Positions 13,528 to 19,699 are shown, counted from the first letter of the stretch. The stretch: DNA of 30,444 nucleotides from Gallibacter sp963634825 (GCA_963634825.1 CAVHCP010000014.1:1-30444); one strand, 5' to 3'. Numbers and translations: made by a program. The notes: a model not told the origin generated them from the sequence alone.

Positions 13528-13564
13528 TATTATAGGCATAGCTTTAGTGATTAGTATAATATCA
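13525..13564. repeat. Perfect 10-bp inverted repeat between two regulator genes
   Basis: TGATATTATA (13525-13534) and TATAATATCA (13555-13564), 20 bases apart. The left arm contains the stop of the gene at 13348. The AT-only arms suit an operator more than a terminator, and the next regulator gene starts 32 bases later. Confidence 0.6.
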
Positions 13565-13595
13565 AATATATTAAATATTGTATACGAGGTGCAAA

Positions 13596-13772
13596 ATGGA
13601 AAAAAGAAGGCAAGATAAATGGGACGAAAAGAATGGACTTATTTCAAAAACATATAAATTAAAAAAGGATACAGTCTATGCTTTTAAAGAAGCGTGCGAA
13701 AAGGCGGAAGTATCGCAAAGCAAACAGCTTATGGCAATGATGAATGAGTTTATAAAAAAAGTAAGCGAGTAA
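13596..13772 (+). CDS. Second ribbon-helix-helix-like protein
   Basis: 58 residues. Charged N-terminus (MEKRRQDKWDEKNGL), beta-like ISKTYKL, then helices KKDTVYAFKEACEKAEVSQS and KQLMAMMNEFIKKV, typical of ribbon-helix-helix DNA binders. GAGGTG lies 5 bases before the ATG; an in-frame TTG at 13578 has no ribosome site. It is not next to a peptide pair, so it is separate from the modules. The inverted repeat 13525-13564 upstream could be its operator. Confidence 0.68.
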   Translation: MEKRRQDKWDEKNGLISKTYKLKKDTVYAFKEACEKAEVSQSKQLMAMMNEFIKKVSE

Positions 13773-13775
13773 ACT

Positions 13776-13809
13776 TGACACACCGTGACACTTTTTTGCC
13801 TGTTATACT
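13776..13809 (+). promoter_or_regulatory. Candidate activated late promoter P1
   Basis: TGACAC occurs at 13776-13781 and 13786-13791, exactly 10 bp apart, on the same DNA face. The second copy starts 18 bp before TATACT (13804-13809), which has the upstream TG of an extended -10. No well-spaced -35 exists (TTGACA is 23 bp away), so an activator is likely needed. P2 has the same geometry. Confidence 0.65.
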
Positions 13810-13863
13810 CATATTGTGAAAAAGCTTGTCATTGCGAGGGGTAAGCATAGACTAATCCGGGGA

Positions 13864-13886
13864 GAGCGGGGTTTTAAGCCCTGCTC
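13864..13886 (+). terminator. Hairpin after P1, possible attenuator
   Basis: GAGCGGGG pairs with CCCTGCTC (one G-T pair) around TTTTAAG; CTTTCTTT follows. About 50 bases downstream of the expected P1 start. The T-run is broken, so termination may be partial. A similar hairpin follows P2. Confidence 0.5.
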
Positions 13887-13916
13887 CTTTCTTTAAAAAA
13901 CAAATAAAAACAAACT

Positions 13917-13950
13917 TGACACCTTGTGACCCTTTTTTCTCTGTTATAAT
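13917..13950 (+). promoter_or_regulatory. Candidate activated late promoter P2
   Basis: TGACAC (13917-13922) and TGACCC (13927-13932) 10 bp apart, then C/T-rich DNA and TG-T-TATAAT (13942-13950). Aligns with P1 base for base over most of 35 positions, 141 bp downstream. Candidate binding site of the ArpU/RinA-like protein encoded at 12321. Confidence 0.68.
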
Positions 13951-14039
13951 AGAACCGTAGAAAAGGGTTTACCAAACGCTTATGAAATCCAACAATATTT
14001 CATCACTCATTTTACCAACTTTCAGAAAAACACAGGAAA

Positions 14040-14065
14040 GGACAGGGCAAAAGCCTTGTTCTTTT
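14040..14065 (+). terminator. Hairpin after P2, possible attenuator
   Basis: GGACAGGGC pairs with GCCTTGTTC (two G-T pairs) around AAAA, followed by TTTTCTATT. The stretch from 13951 to here carries no convincing ORF, so P2 seems to make a leader of about 100 bases before the 31-aa ORF at 14096. Confidence 0.55.
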
Positions 14066-14095
14066 CTATTACCAAAATATAGAGAGGAGAACCAA

Positions 14096-14191
14096 ATGGC
14101 AGACGAAAAAGACACTTCTGTGCTTCAGGGCAAGCACGATGGGGTGATAACTAATAGGATAGTATCACGAGAAGAAAAAGAGGAAGAATAA
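14096..14191 (+). CDS. 31-aa acidic hypothetical peptide
   Basis: GAGAGGAG lies about 6 bases before the ATG. The product (MADEKDTSVLQGKHDG start) is very polar, with a Lys/Glu tail (REEKEEE) and no membrane segment. It is the only ORF with a good ribosome site downstream of P2 before the terminator at 14194. Not recognised; it might be a small antiterminator or regulator, but nothing in it shows that. Confidence 0.45.
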   Translation: MADEKDTSVLQGKHDGVITNRIVSREEKEEE

Positions 14192-14193
14192 AA

Positions 14194-14212
14194 CCGTTGG
14201 TTATTCCAACGG
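14194..14212. terminator. Bidirectional terminator between convergent units
   Basis: Perfect stem CCGTTGG/CCAACGG around TTATT. The + side continues CTTATTTT and the - side TTTTATTC. It would end P2 transcripts and the - strand module 3. Confidence 0.7.
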
Positions 14213-14377
14213 CTTATTTTGATAATATTCAATTAACATTTTTAGGAATTTAGAACGACTCATTTCGCCACGCAAAGCTTCGATTTTTTTGAAATCATCA
14301 TTTTTCAGGTCGACAGCCCAGCGAGTATATGTTTTTGAGTTGTAGCGGCGTTTAACTTCATTTGATGTTTTACCCAT
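14201..14377 (-). CDS. Ribbon-helix-helix-like regulator, module 3
   Basis: 58 residues on the - strand: basic start (NEVKRRYNSKTYTRW), beta-like AVDLKN, then helices DDFKKIEALRGEMSRS and KFLKMLIEYYQ, a ribbon-helix-helix plan. AGGAGG is 6 bases upstream, inside the peptide B3 gene, and its ATG overlaps that stop as TAATG. It is the third gene of the - strand module; its start resembles the regulator of module 2. The stop lies inside the bidirectional terminator stem. Likely represses the promoter at 14659-14687. Confidence 0.7.
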   Translation of the reverse strand: MGKTSNEVKRRYNSKTYTRWAVDLKNDDFKKIEALRGEMSRSKFLKMLIEYYQNKPLE

Positions 14378-14460
14378 TATTTCCTCCTGATTATAGTTAC
14401 TAAAGCCACAACGGAAGTAGCGAGAGCAACAAGGCTTATTATAAATGACACAGCTTGCAT
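14377..14460 (-). CDS. 27-aa hydrophobic peptide, module 3 peptide B
   Basis: One long hydrophobic helix (start MQAVSFIISL, about residues 4-24) ending in RRK. The RRK codons are also the AGGAGG ribosome site of the following regulator gene, so the coding sequence may be partly dictated by that. There is no Shine-Dalgarno site before the ATG at 14460, whose bases form the -35 box of the opposite promoter. Kept because of its place in the module; the ORF could be spurious. Confidence 0.42.
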   Translation of the reverse strand: MQAVSFIISLVALATSVVALVTIIRRK

Positions 14461-14483
14461 AATTATTTAATATGGACTATACT
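14455..14483 (+). promoter_or_regulatory. Convergent promoter of module 3
   Basis: TTGCAT (14455-14460), 17-base spacer, TATACT (14478-14483), on the strand opposite the module. The best of the three convergent promoters. Confidence 0.6.
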
Positions 14484-14489
14484 AATGAC

Positions 14490-14535
14490 AACCCCGAAAG
14501 GGGCAAGGGGCGAGTGCCCCTCGGATTATTTTTTT
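14490..14535 (+). ncRNA. Candidate antisense RNA of module 3
   Basis: From the promoter at 14455-14483 a transcript of about 46 bases would fold into two hairpins, CCCC-GAAA-GGGG (14492-14503) and AGGGGC-GAGT-GCCCCT (14506-14521), then meet seven Ts (14529-14535). Those Ts are the complement of the two lysine codons and stop region of peptide A3. This is the most complete of the three antisense units. Confidence 0.58.
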
Positions 14536-14618
14536 GTCGACTTGATAATCAATAGGATTGTGTTTAAGAGATTTATAATCCCTGTTATCAAGTTGACTAT
14601 TGTTATTAGCTCATCCAT
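14526..14618 (-). CDS. 30-aa hydrophobic peptide, module 3 peptide A (type I toxin-like)
   Basis: Begins MDELITIVNLITG, is hydrophobic to about residue 25 and ends KSTKK. AGGAGG is 6 bases upstream and the promoter at 14659-14687 is strong. Size and helix-plus-lysine tail resemble holin-like (Hol-Tox) or Fst-type toxins. It lies in antisense orientation between late promoters and terS, the usual place for lysogeny-expressed accessory genes. Peptide A2 shares the MD start, Ile/Leu-rich helix and KK end. Confidence 0.72.
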   Translation of the reverse strand: MDELITIVNLITGIINLLNTILLIIKSTKK

Positions 14619-14658
14619 ATGTCGCCTCCTTTCTGTTGTATTCCCTTTCGGTAATTAT

Positions 14659-14687
14659 ATATTAGCATACTCGGCAGAGTATGTCAA
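14659..14687 (-). promoter_or_regulatory. Promoter of module 3 with palindrome in spacer
   Basis: On the - strand, TTGACA (14682-14687), 17-base spacer, TAATAT (14659-14664). The spacer is nearly filled by the perfect palindrome CATACTC-GGCA-GAGTATG (14666-14683 on +). It shares ATAC-N8-GTAT with the module 2 promoter. Confidence 0.78.
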
Positions 14688-14709
14688 GGAAATAAATTAT
14701 ATTTTAGAG

Positions 14710-14737
14710 AGAACATCAAAAAAAGATGTTCTTTTTT
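14710..14737 (+). terminator. Intrinsic terminator just before terS
   Basis: Stem AGAACATC (14710-14717) and GATGTTCT (14725-14732), loop of seven As, six Ts. It lies 19 bases before the terS start and faces the late operon, so late transcription entering from upstream must read through it. Confidence 0.82.
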
Positions 14738-14755
14738 CGTAGAAAGGAATAGATA

Positions 14756-15124
14756 ATGGCAAAATACACACAATGGATAGAAAAAGAAGGCTTACTTTTA
14801 ATAGAGGGCTGGGCACGAGACGGACTTATAGACAAGCAGATTGCACATAATATCGGAATAAGCGTTTCTACCTTATGCGAATGGAAAAAACAATTCCCTG
14901 AACTTGCGGAAGCCTTAAAAAAAGGCAAAGAGGTTGTAGACAGGGAAGTAGAGAATGCACTATTTAAACAAGCTATGAGTGGGAATGTAACAGCACAGAT
15001 ATTTTGGCTAAAGAACAGAAAACCTCTGCAATGGAGAGAAAAGCAGGCAATAGAAATATCAAAGCCACTTGATGACACTGTAAAGGAGCTTAACGAATAT
15101 TTCAATGGACAGGGAAAAGATTAA
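14756..15124 (+). CDS. terS: Terminase small subunit
   Basis: Recognises phage DNA and starts packaging with the large subunit. 122 residues with an N-terminal helix-turn-helix (about 20-45, LIDKQIAHNIGISVSTLCEWKKQFPE) and an oligomerisation region around EVVDREVENALFKQAMSGN. AAAGGAA lies upstream. It overlaps terL by 20 bases. The nearest upstream signal is a terminator, and no obvious promoter lies between, so expression probably needs read-through. Confidence 0.9.
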   Translation: MAKYTQWIEKEGLLLIEGWARDGLIDKQIAHNIGISVSTLCEWKKQFPELAEALKKGKEVVDREVENALFKQAMSGNVTAQIFWLKNRKPLQWREKQAIEISKPLDDTVKELNEYFNGQGKD

Positions 15125-16367
15125 AAAGTTACTACTAAAAGAACCATATAAAATAGGACACTTTGTAGGATTTAAAGACTTGACCGCTTTGCATAATGAG
15201 TGGCTAAAGTCTTTTTTGTATTCAAGCAAGACACAGACACTACTTGCTCACCGTGGCTCATACAAGACAACAACGCTTTCACTCTTCCTTGCCCTGCACC
15301 TGATAGAAAAACCAAACGAGAATGTGATATTTTTCAGAAAGACTGACACGGATGTCGGAGAGGTTATAAACCAAACAGCAAAGATACTTAAGACAGGAGC
15401 ACTGCAGGAGATAGTATATAGCTTATACGGTCAAAGCCTGATGTTTGAAAAAGACACAGCAAACGAGATACACACAACGCTTTGTACATCAAACAAAGGA
15501 GCAAGTCAAATAATCGGACTTGGTATAACAACATCAATTACAGGAAAGCACGCAGACATAGTTATAACAGATGATATTGTAAATATAAAAGACAGAACAA
15601 GCAAAGCGGAGCGAGAGCGCACCAAAACGCAATATATGGAATTGCAAAATATCGTAAATAGAGGTGGCAGATTTATAAATACAGGCACGCCGTGGCACAA
15701 AGACGATGCAATAACTCTTATGCCGAATGTAAAAAGATATGACTGTTACAGCACAGGGCTTATAACAAGGGAGCACTTAGAGGAAATAAGGCAGTCAATG
15801 TCAGACAGTTTATTTAGTGCAAACTATGAGCTTAAACACATTTCTGACGAAAAGAGTATGTTTGCAACGCCACAATTCACAAAAGACGAAAGCAAAATAT
15901 ACGGAGGTGTGGCGCACATTGACGCAGCCTATGGCGGAGCAGACGGCACAGCGTACACGATTTTTAAAAAGCACGGAGACGAAATAATAGGGCTTGGTAA
16001 GAGATGGAACAAACATGTTGATGATTGCATAGAGACGATAAGGAATATACACAAGCACTATCAAGCAGGCAGTATCTCTTGCGAGAGAAACGCAGACAAA
16101 GGTTACCTTGCAGAGAAATTGCAAGACAGAGGCTTTGTTGTCGATACATACAGCGAGAGAGAAAACAAATATATAAAGATTAGCACATTTTTAAGAAGTA
16201 ATTGGAAACGGATAAAGTGGCTCGAGGAAACGGATCCGGAGTATATCAACGAGATATTAGATTATACAGAGTTTGCAGAACACGACGATGCACCCGACAG
16301 TGCTGCTTCGCTTCTGCGCAAAATGGAAAAAAGAGTAGCATATAATTCAATCAAAGGAGGTTTATAG
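15105..16367 (+). CDS. terL: Terminase large subunit
   Basis: ATP-driven packaging motor and headful or cos nuclease. 420 residues. The Walker A region reads AHRGSYKTTT (about 48-57), lacking the usual second Gly, as in many terminases; Walker B is DIVITDD (151-157); the C-terminal RNase-H-like nuclease begins HIDAAYGGADG (Asp272) with later acidic residues. There is no strong ribosome site; it overlaps terS and is probably translationally coupled. The portal follows with a one-base overlap. Confidence 0.94.
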   Translation: MDREKIKKLLLKEPYKIGHFVGFKDLTALHNEWLKSFLYSSKTQTLLAHRGSYKTTTLSLFLALHLIEKPNENVIFFRKTDTDVGEVINQTAKILKTGALQEIVYSLYGQSLMFEKDTANEIHTTLCTSNKGASQIIGLGITTSITGKHADIVITDDIVNIKDRTSKAERERTKTQYMELQNIVNRGGRFINTGTPWHKDDAITLMPNVKRYDCYSTGLITREHLEEIRQSMSDSLFSANYELKHISDEKSMFATPQFTKDESKIYGGVAHIDAAYGGADGTAYTIFKKHGDEIIGLGKRWNKHVDDCIETIRNIHKHYQAGSISCERNADKGYLAEKLQDRGFVVDTYSERENKYIKISTFLRSNWKRIKWLEETDPEYINEILDYTEFAEHDDAPDSAASLLRKMEKRVAYNSIKGGL

Positions 16368-17677
16368 TGTACAAGTTAGCAAGCGATAAGGAGCTTACAT
16401 CAAGCAAGCTGGCAGAGTTTGTAGCGAAGCATAGAACAGAAGTAAGCGTAAGATATAAAAAATTGCACGATGCATACATAACAAGGTATGAAATCACGGA
16501 GATAGGCAGAAAACCAACTTGGAAGCCCGACAACAGAATTGCGGTGAATTTCGCAAAGTATATTGTTGACACGATGAACGGCTTTTTCCTCGGCATACCG
16601 GTAAAAACAACAAGTGAAGTGGAAAGCGTGTCAAACTACTTAAATATGTTAAATAACTATAACGATATGGATGATGTCAATGCAGAGCTTGGAAAAATGA
16701 GTGACATCTATGGTAAAGGCTATGAGATGTATTATGTCGACGAACAGGGAAAAATCGGAGTGACATATATATCGCCAATGGAGGCGTTTATGATATATGA
16801 CGATTCTGTGCTTGAAAAAGAAAGATATTTCGTAAGGCTTTACAAAGACGAGGATAATGTCCTTCACGGTTCTGTATCTGACGAACACACGGTGAGATAT
16901 TTTACAGACAAGAACAATTATAGGTTTGAGGATGAGCGAGTACACGGATTTGGCGGAGTGCCGGCAACGGAGTTTAAAGAAAACGAAGAAAAGATAGGAA
17001 TATTTGAGCCGGTTCTGACAATGATAAATGCTTACAACAAAGCGATAAGCGAAAAGGCAAACGATGTAGACTACTTTGCCGATGCATATCTAAAGGTGCT
17101 TGGTGCAAACCTTGATGAAGAAGAGCTAAATGCACTGAGACAAAACAGAATAATAAACTTTAAAGGGCTTGACAGTAGCAATGTGGTTGTAGAGTTCTTG
17201 CAGAAACCGAACGGTGATACAACGCAAGAAAATTTGATAAACAGATTGCAAAAGCTGATATTTCAAATATCAATGGTTGCTGATATCTCGGATGAAAATT
17301 TCGGGCAAGCTTCCGGTACTTCACTGAGGTATAAACTACAGGCAATGAGTAATCTTGCAAAAGGCAAAGAGCGAAAATTTACTGCAGCAATGAACAGAAG
17401 ATACAGGCTGATCTTCTCGAACCCTGTGTCAGGAATGAAGCCTGATGATTGGATAAGCATTACATATAAGTTTACGCAGAATTATCCTGCCAACTTATCA
17501 GAAGAGGCACAGATTGCAGCACAGCTATCGGGTATTACATCAGAGGAAACGCAGTTTAAAGTGCTTTCTATTGTTGACGATGTCAAAAAAGAAGTAGAGA
17601 GGAAAAGAGCGGAAATGGATCCAGTCGGATATGCAACGGATTATCCGACTAACAGGACAGACAGGACAGAGGAATAA
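16367..17677 (+). CDS. Portal protein (SPP1 gp6-like)
   Basis: Dodecameric DNA channel at the capsid vertex and docking site for the terminase. 436 residues starting at GTG (TAGTG overlap with the terL stop) with AAAGGAGG just upstream. Family features: N-terminal KLHDAYITRYEI and NRIAVNFAKYIVDTMNGFFLG (about 55-75), NYNDMDDVNAELGKMSDIYGK, and EPVLTMINAYNKAISEKANDVDYFADAYLK (about 208-237). The tail shows a D/R-rich end. Location between terL and the minor head protein is standard. Confidence 0.93.
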   Translation: MYKLASDKELTSSKLAEFVAKHRTEVSVRYKKLHDAYITRYEITEIGRKPTWKPDNRIAVNFAKYIVDTMNGFFLGIPVKTTSEVESVSNYLNMLNNYNDMDDVNAELGKMSDIYGKGYEMYYVDEQGKIGVTYISPMEAFMIYDDSVLEKERYFVRLYKDEDNVLHGSVSDEHTVRYFTDKNNYRFEDERVHGFGGVPATEFKENEEKIGIFEPVLTMINAYNKAISEKANDVDYFADAYLKVLGANLDEEELNALRQNRIINFKGLDSSNVVVEFLQKPNGDTTQENLINRLQKLIFQISMVADISDENFGQASGTSLRYKLQAMSNLAKGKERKFTAAMNRRYRLIFSNPVSGMKPDDWISITYKFTQNYPANLSEEAQIAAQLSGITSEETQFKVLSIVDDVKKEVERKRAEMDPVGYATDYPTNRTDRTEE

Positions 17678-17679
17678 AG

Positions 17680-19050
17680 ATGTCATATTGGAAAGACAGA
17701 CAAAAAGCTTTATATGATGCAATGGAAAAGGACGAGAGGAAGTTGAACAAACGCCTTTCGTCCTTTTATGAAAAAGAAAGTAAAAAACTTGATAATGAGA
17801 TAGCAAGCTTTTATACCAAATATGGAGAGGATAATATACTTGAGTATAGAAATCTTATGCAAACATTACCAGAGGCAGACAGGCAGTTACTTATTGAAAA
17901 ACAGGACGCATTTATAAAGAAGTATCCGCAGTATCAAGAGTTGTTGCCGGTGCGAAATGACATATATAAGCTAAATAGGCTTGAGGGACTGCAATACTCT
18001 GTAAAACTGCAACAGCTTGAAATAGGAGCAGTAAATAATGAAGAAATAAGCAAATATTTAGAGAAGCAAGCAGAGAGAGGAGTAAACGCAAGTGCTGAAG
18101 CTATGGGGCTTGGGACAAACTTTAATGCATTAAGCGGAGATATTGCCAAAAAGGTTGTAGGAACAGCTTGGTCAAACGGCAAGAACTTTTCGCAAAGGAT
18201 ATGGGAAAACACCGAAAAGCTTGCCAACTATCTAAATAACGATATAGCAAGCGGATTTGCACGAGGCGACAGTTATAAGAAGCTATCAAAGGCAGTACAA
18301 GACAGGTTTAATAAAGTAAGCAAAAGCGATGCACAAAGGTTGATTTATACAGAAGGCACATATGTAATGGCAGAATCAAGCATAACGCCTTTTGAAGAGG
18401 ATTTTGAAAAGTACAGAGTATCTACAGTAGGCGATGCAAGAGTATGTTCTAAGTGCAGAGAGATAGCAGGACAAGTGTTTTATATCAAAGACAGAGAAGC
18501 AGGCGTAAACTTTCCTCCTTTCCACCCGTGGTGCAGATGTTCTTTTACAATCGAAGTCGACGACTGGGACGAGTGGATGGACGAGTATGTAAGCAAGGCA
18601 GAGCAAAAAAACAAGCTGACAGAAAATGAAGTTTATGCAATAAAGAAGTATATTTCCTTTAGTAGTTATATTTTGAATGAAAAATTGCGTAATGGTATAA
18701 AGCTAACAAATGAAGAAAAAAAGTGGACAAAAAATTTAGACAGAGCTATAATGAAAATGCCTATATATAAGGGAGTTGTATATAGAAGTTTATCAAGTCA
18801 AAGGATAAAAGATATGGAGTCTTTTCATAAAAAATATTCCGTAGGTTGTACAGTTACAGAGCCGTCGTATACTTCGGCAAGTACAGAAATATATGATGAA
18901 AACATGGATATTTTATTTATTATTGAAGGCAAAGACGGTTCTGACTTGAGAGAATACAATCAACCTGAGCAAGAAATTTTATTCAAAAGAGGTACTGCAT
19001 TTTTTGTATTAAAAAAGGAGGGTAATGAAATATGGCTGAAAGAAATATAA
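17680..19050 (+). CDS. Minor head protein (SPP1 gp7/Mu F-like) fused to an ADP-ribosyltransferase domain
   Basis: 456 residues. The N-terminal part is a helical minor-head protein, and residues about 185-292 hold the Mu F-like motif with C256-x2-C259 and HPWCRCS (282-288). From about 310 a second domain follows with the mono-ADP-ribosyltransferase layout: Arg369 in VVYRSL, a TSAST segment (398-402) in place of STS, and E430-Q-E432 in EQEILFKRGT, the ExE pattern of arginine-modifying toxins. Such proteins can be packed in the head and injected with DNA. The DNA of this domain is AT-richer than the first part. Activity and target are inferred. Confidence 0.9.
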   Translation: MSYWKDRQKALYDAMEKDERKLNKRLSSFYEKESKKLDNEIASFYTKYGEDNILEYRNLMQTLPEADRQLLIEKQDAFIKKYPQYQELLPVRNDIYKLNRLEGLQYSVKLQQLEIGAVNNEEISKYLEKQAERGVNASAEAMGLGTNFNALSGDIAKKVVGTAWSNGKNFSQRIWENTEKLANYLNNDIASGFARGDSYKKLSKAVQDRFNKVSKSDAQRLIYTEGTYVMAESSITPFEEDFEKYRVSTVGDARVCSKCREIAGQVFYIKDREAGVNFPPFHPWCRCSFTIEVDDWDEWMDEYVSKAEQKNKLTENEVYAIKKYISFSSYILNEKLRNGIKLTNEEKKWTKNLDRAIMKMPIYKGVVYRSLSSQRIKDMESFHKKYSVGCTVTEPSYTSASTEIYDENMDILFIIEGKDGSDLREYNQPEQEILFKRGTAFFVLKKEGNEIWLKEI

Positions 19051-19316
19051 ATAAACCTTATTCGCATAGACGGTGGCATGATGATATTGGAGGAAGACGA
19101 GTAATATGTTCATTTTGTAAACATAGAAGAAATTATGACGAAGGAAAATCTGTTTTACCATGTGATGCCTTTCCAGAAGGTATTTCACATGAATGGATTA
19201 CTGTGCTTTCAAAATCAAAATTTCGTTCAGAAGAGTGCAATAATGGAGTTAGATTTGAAGTTGCCGAAAAAGATAAAGACAACTATGAAGAATACTTAGA
19301 AAGCGAAGATTGGTAG
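19032..19316 (+). CDS. Small cysteine-containing protein, candidate antidote to the ADP-ribosyltransferase
   Basis: 94 residues overlapping the toxin-domain gene by 19 bases, with AAAGGAGG upstream. Conserved-looking points: CSFCKHR (about 26-32), CDAFPEGI (44-51), then EEC-NNGVRFE (about 68-77). The C-x2-C with later cysteines suggests a zinc ribbon. Proteins with CDAFP.GI are, as I recall, common downstream of Firmicutes phage head genes. Tight coupling and low G+C shared with the toxin domain suggest a protector that keeps the enzyme silent in the producing cell, or an assembly factor. Confidence 0.75.
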   Translation: MAERNINKPYSHRRWHDDIGGRRVICSFCKHRRNYDEGKSVLPCDAFPEGISHEWITVLSKSKFRSEECNNGVRFEVAEKDKDNYEEYLESEDW

Positions 19317-19355
19317 AGACAGTAGTAGCTGTGTTATGAATATAGGAGCAGAAGA

Positions 19356-19688
19356 ATGCCAAAAGATGACTTTTTTAGGATTTTATATGTAATATTAACA
19401 GAGCTATACGAAGCTAAAAAGCAGGCTAAAAGGGTAAGTCTTGACAACATCAGTCCGTCACGCTTTAAGGTAGCAGAATCATACTGGCTTGACATTGTGG
19501 AAGAGGCTGTAAACGAGGAATTGATAAAAGGCGTGCTTATCACAAGGACAAAGACAGGCAGAATAACTACAGGCTTTGAGGAGATAGATATAACTATGAA
19601 AGGCATTGAGTATCTTCAGGACAATGCAAAAATGAAAAAGGTATATGAAACATTAAAAGAACTAAAAGATTGGACGGCAATTTTTTAA
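19356..19688 (+). CDS. YjcQ-like protein, probable winged helix
   Basis: 110 residues beginning KDDFFRILYVILTELYEAKK, with RFKVAESYWLDIVEEAVNEELIKGV and ITMKGIEYLQDN, resembling the small YjcQ family found in Firmicutes phages, which looks like a winged-helix fold. Its role is unknown. AGGAGC lies before the ATG. It sits between the toxin pair and the thioredoxin-like gene in the head region, where accessory genes are often inserted. Confidence 0.7.
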   Translation: MPKDDFFRILYVILTELYEAKKQAKRVSLDNISPSRFKVAESYWLDIVEEAVNEELIKGVLITRTKTGRITTGFEEIDITMKGIEYLQDNAKMKKVYETLKELKDWTAIF

Positions 19689-19699
19689 AGGGAGAGAAT

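Noticed and set aside
13775..13803. TTGACA at 13775 as a normal -35 of P1
   Set aside because: It is 23 bp from TATACT, too far for a standard sigma-70 type promoter; it reads better as part of a tandem activator site.
13982..14191. 69-aa ORF starting at 13982
   Set aside because: The first 38 codons cross the hairpin at 14040-14065 and lack a ribosome site; only the 31-codon part from 14096 has one.
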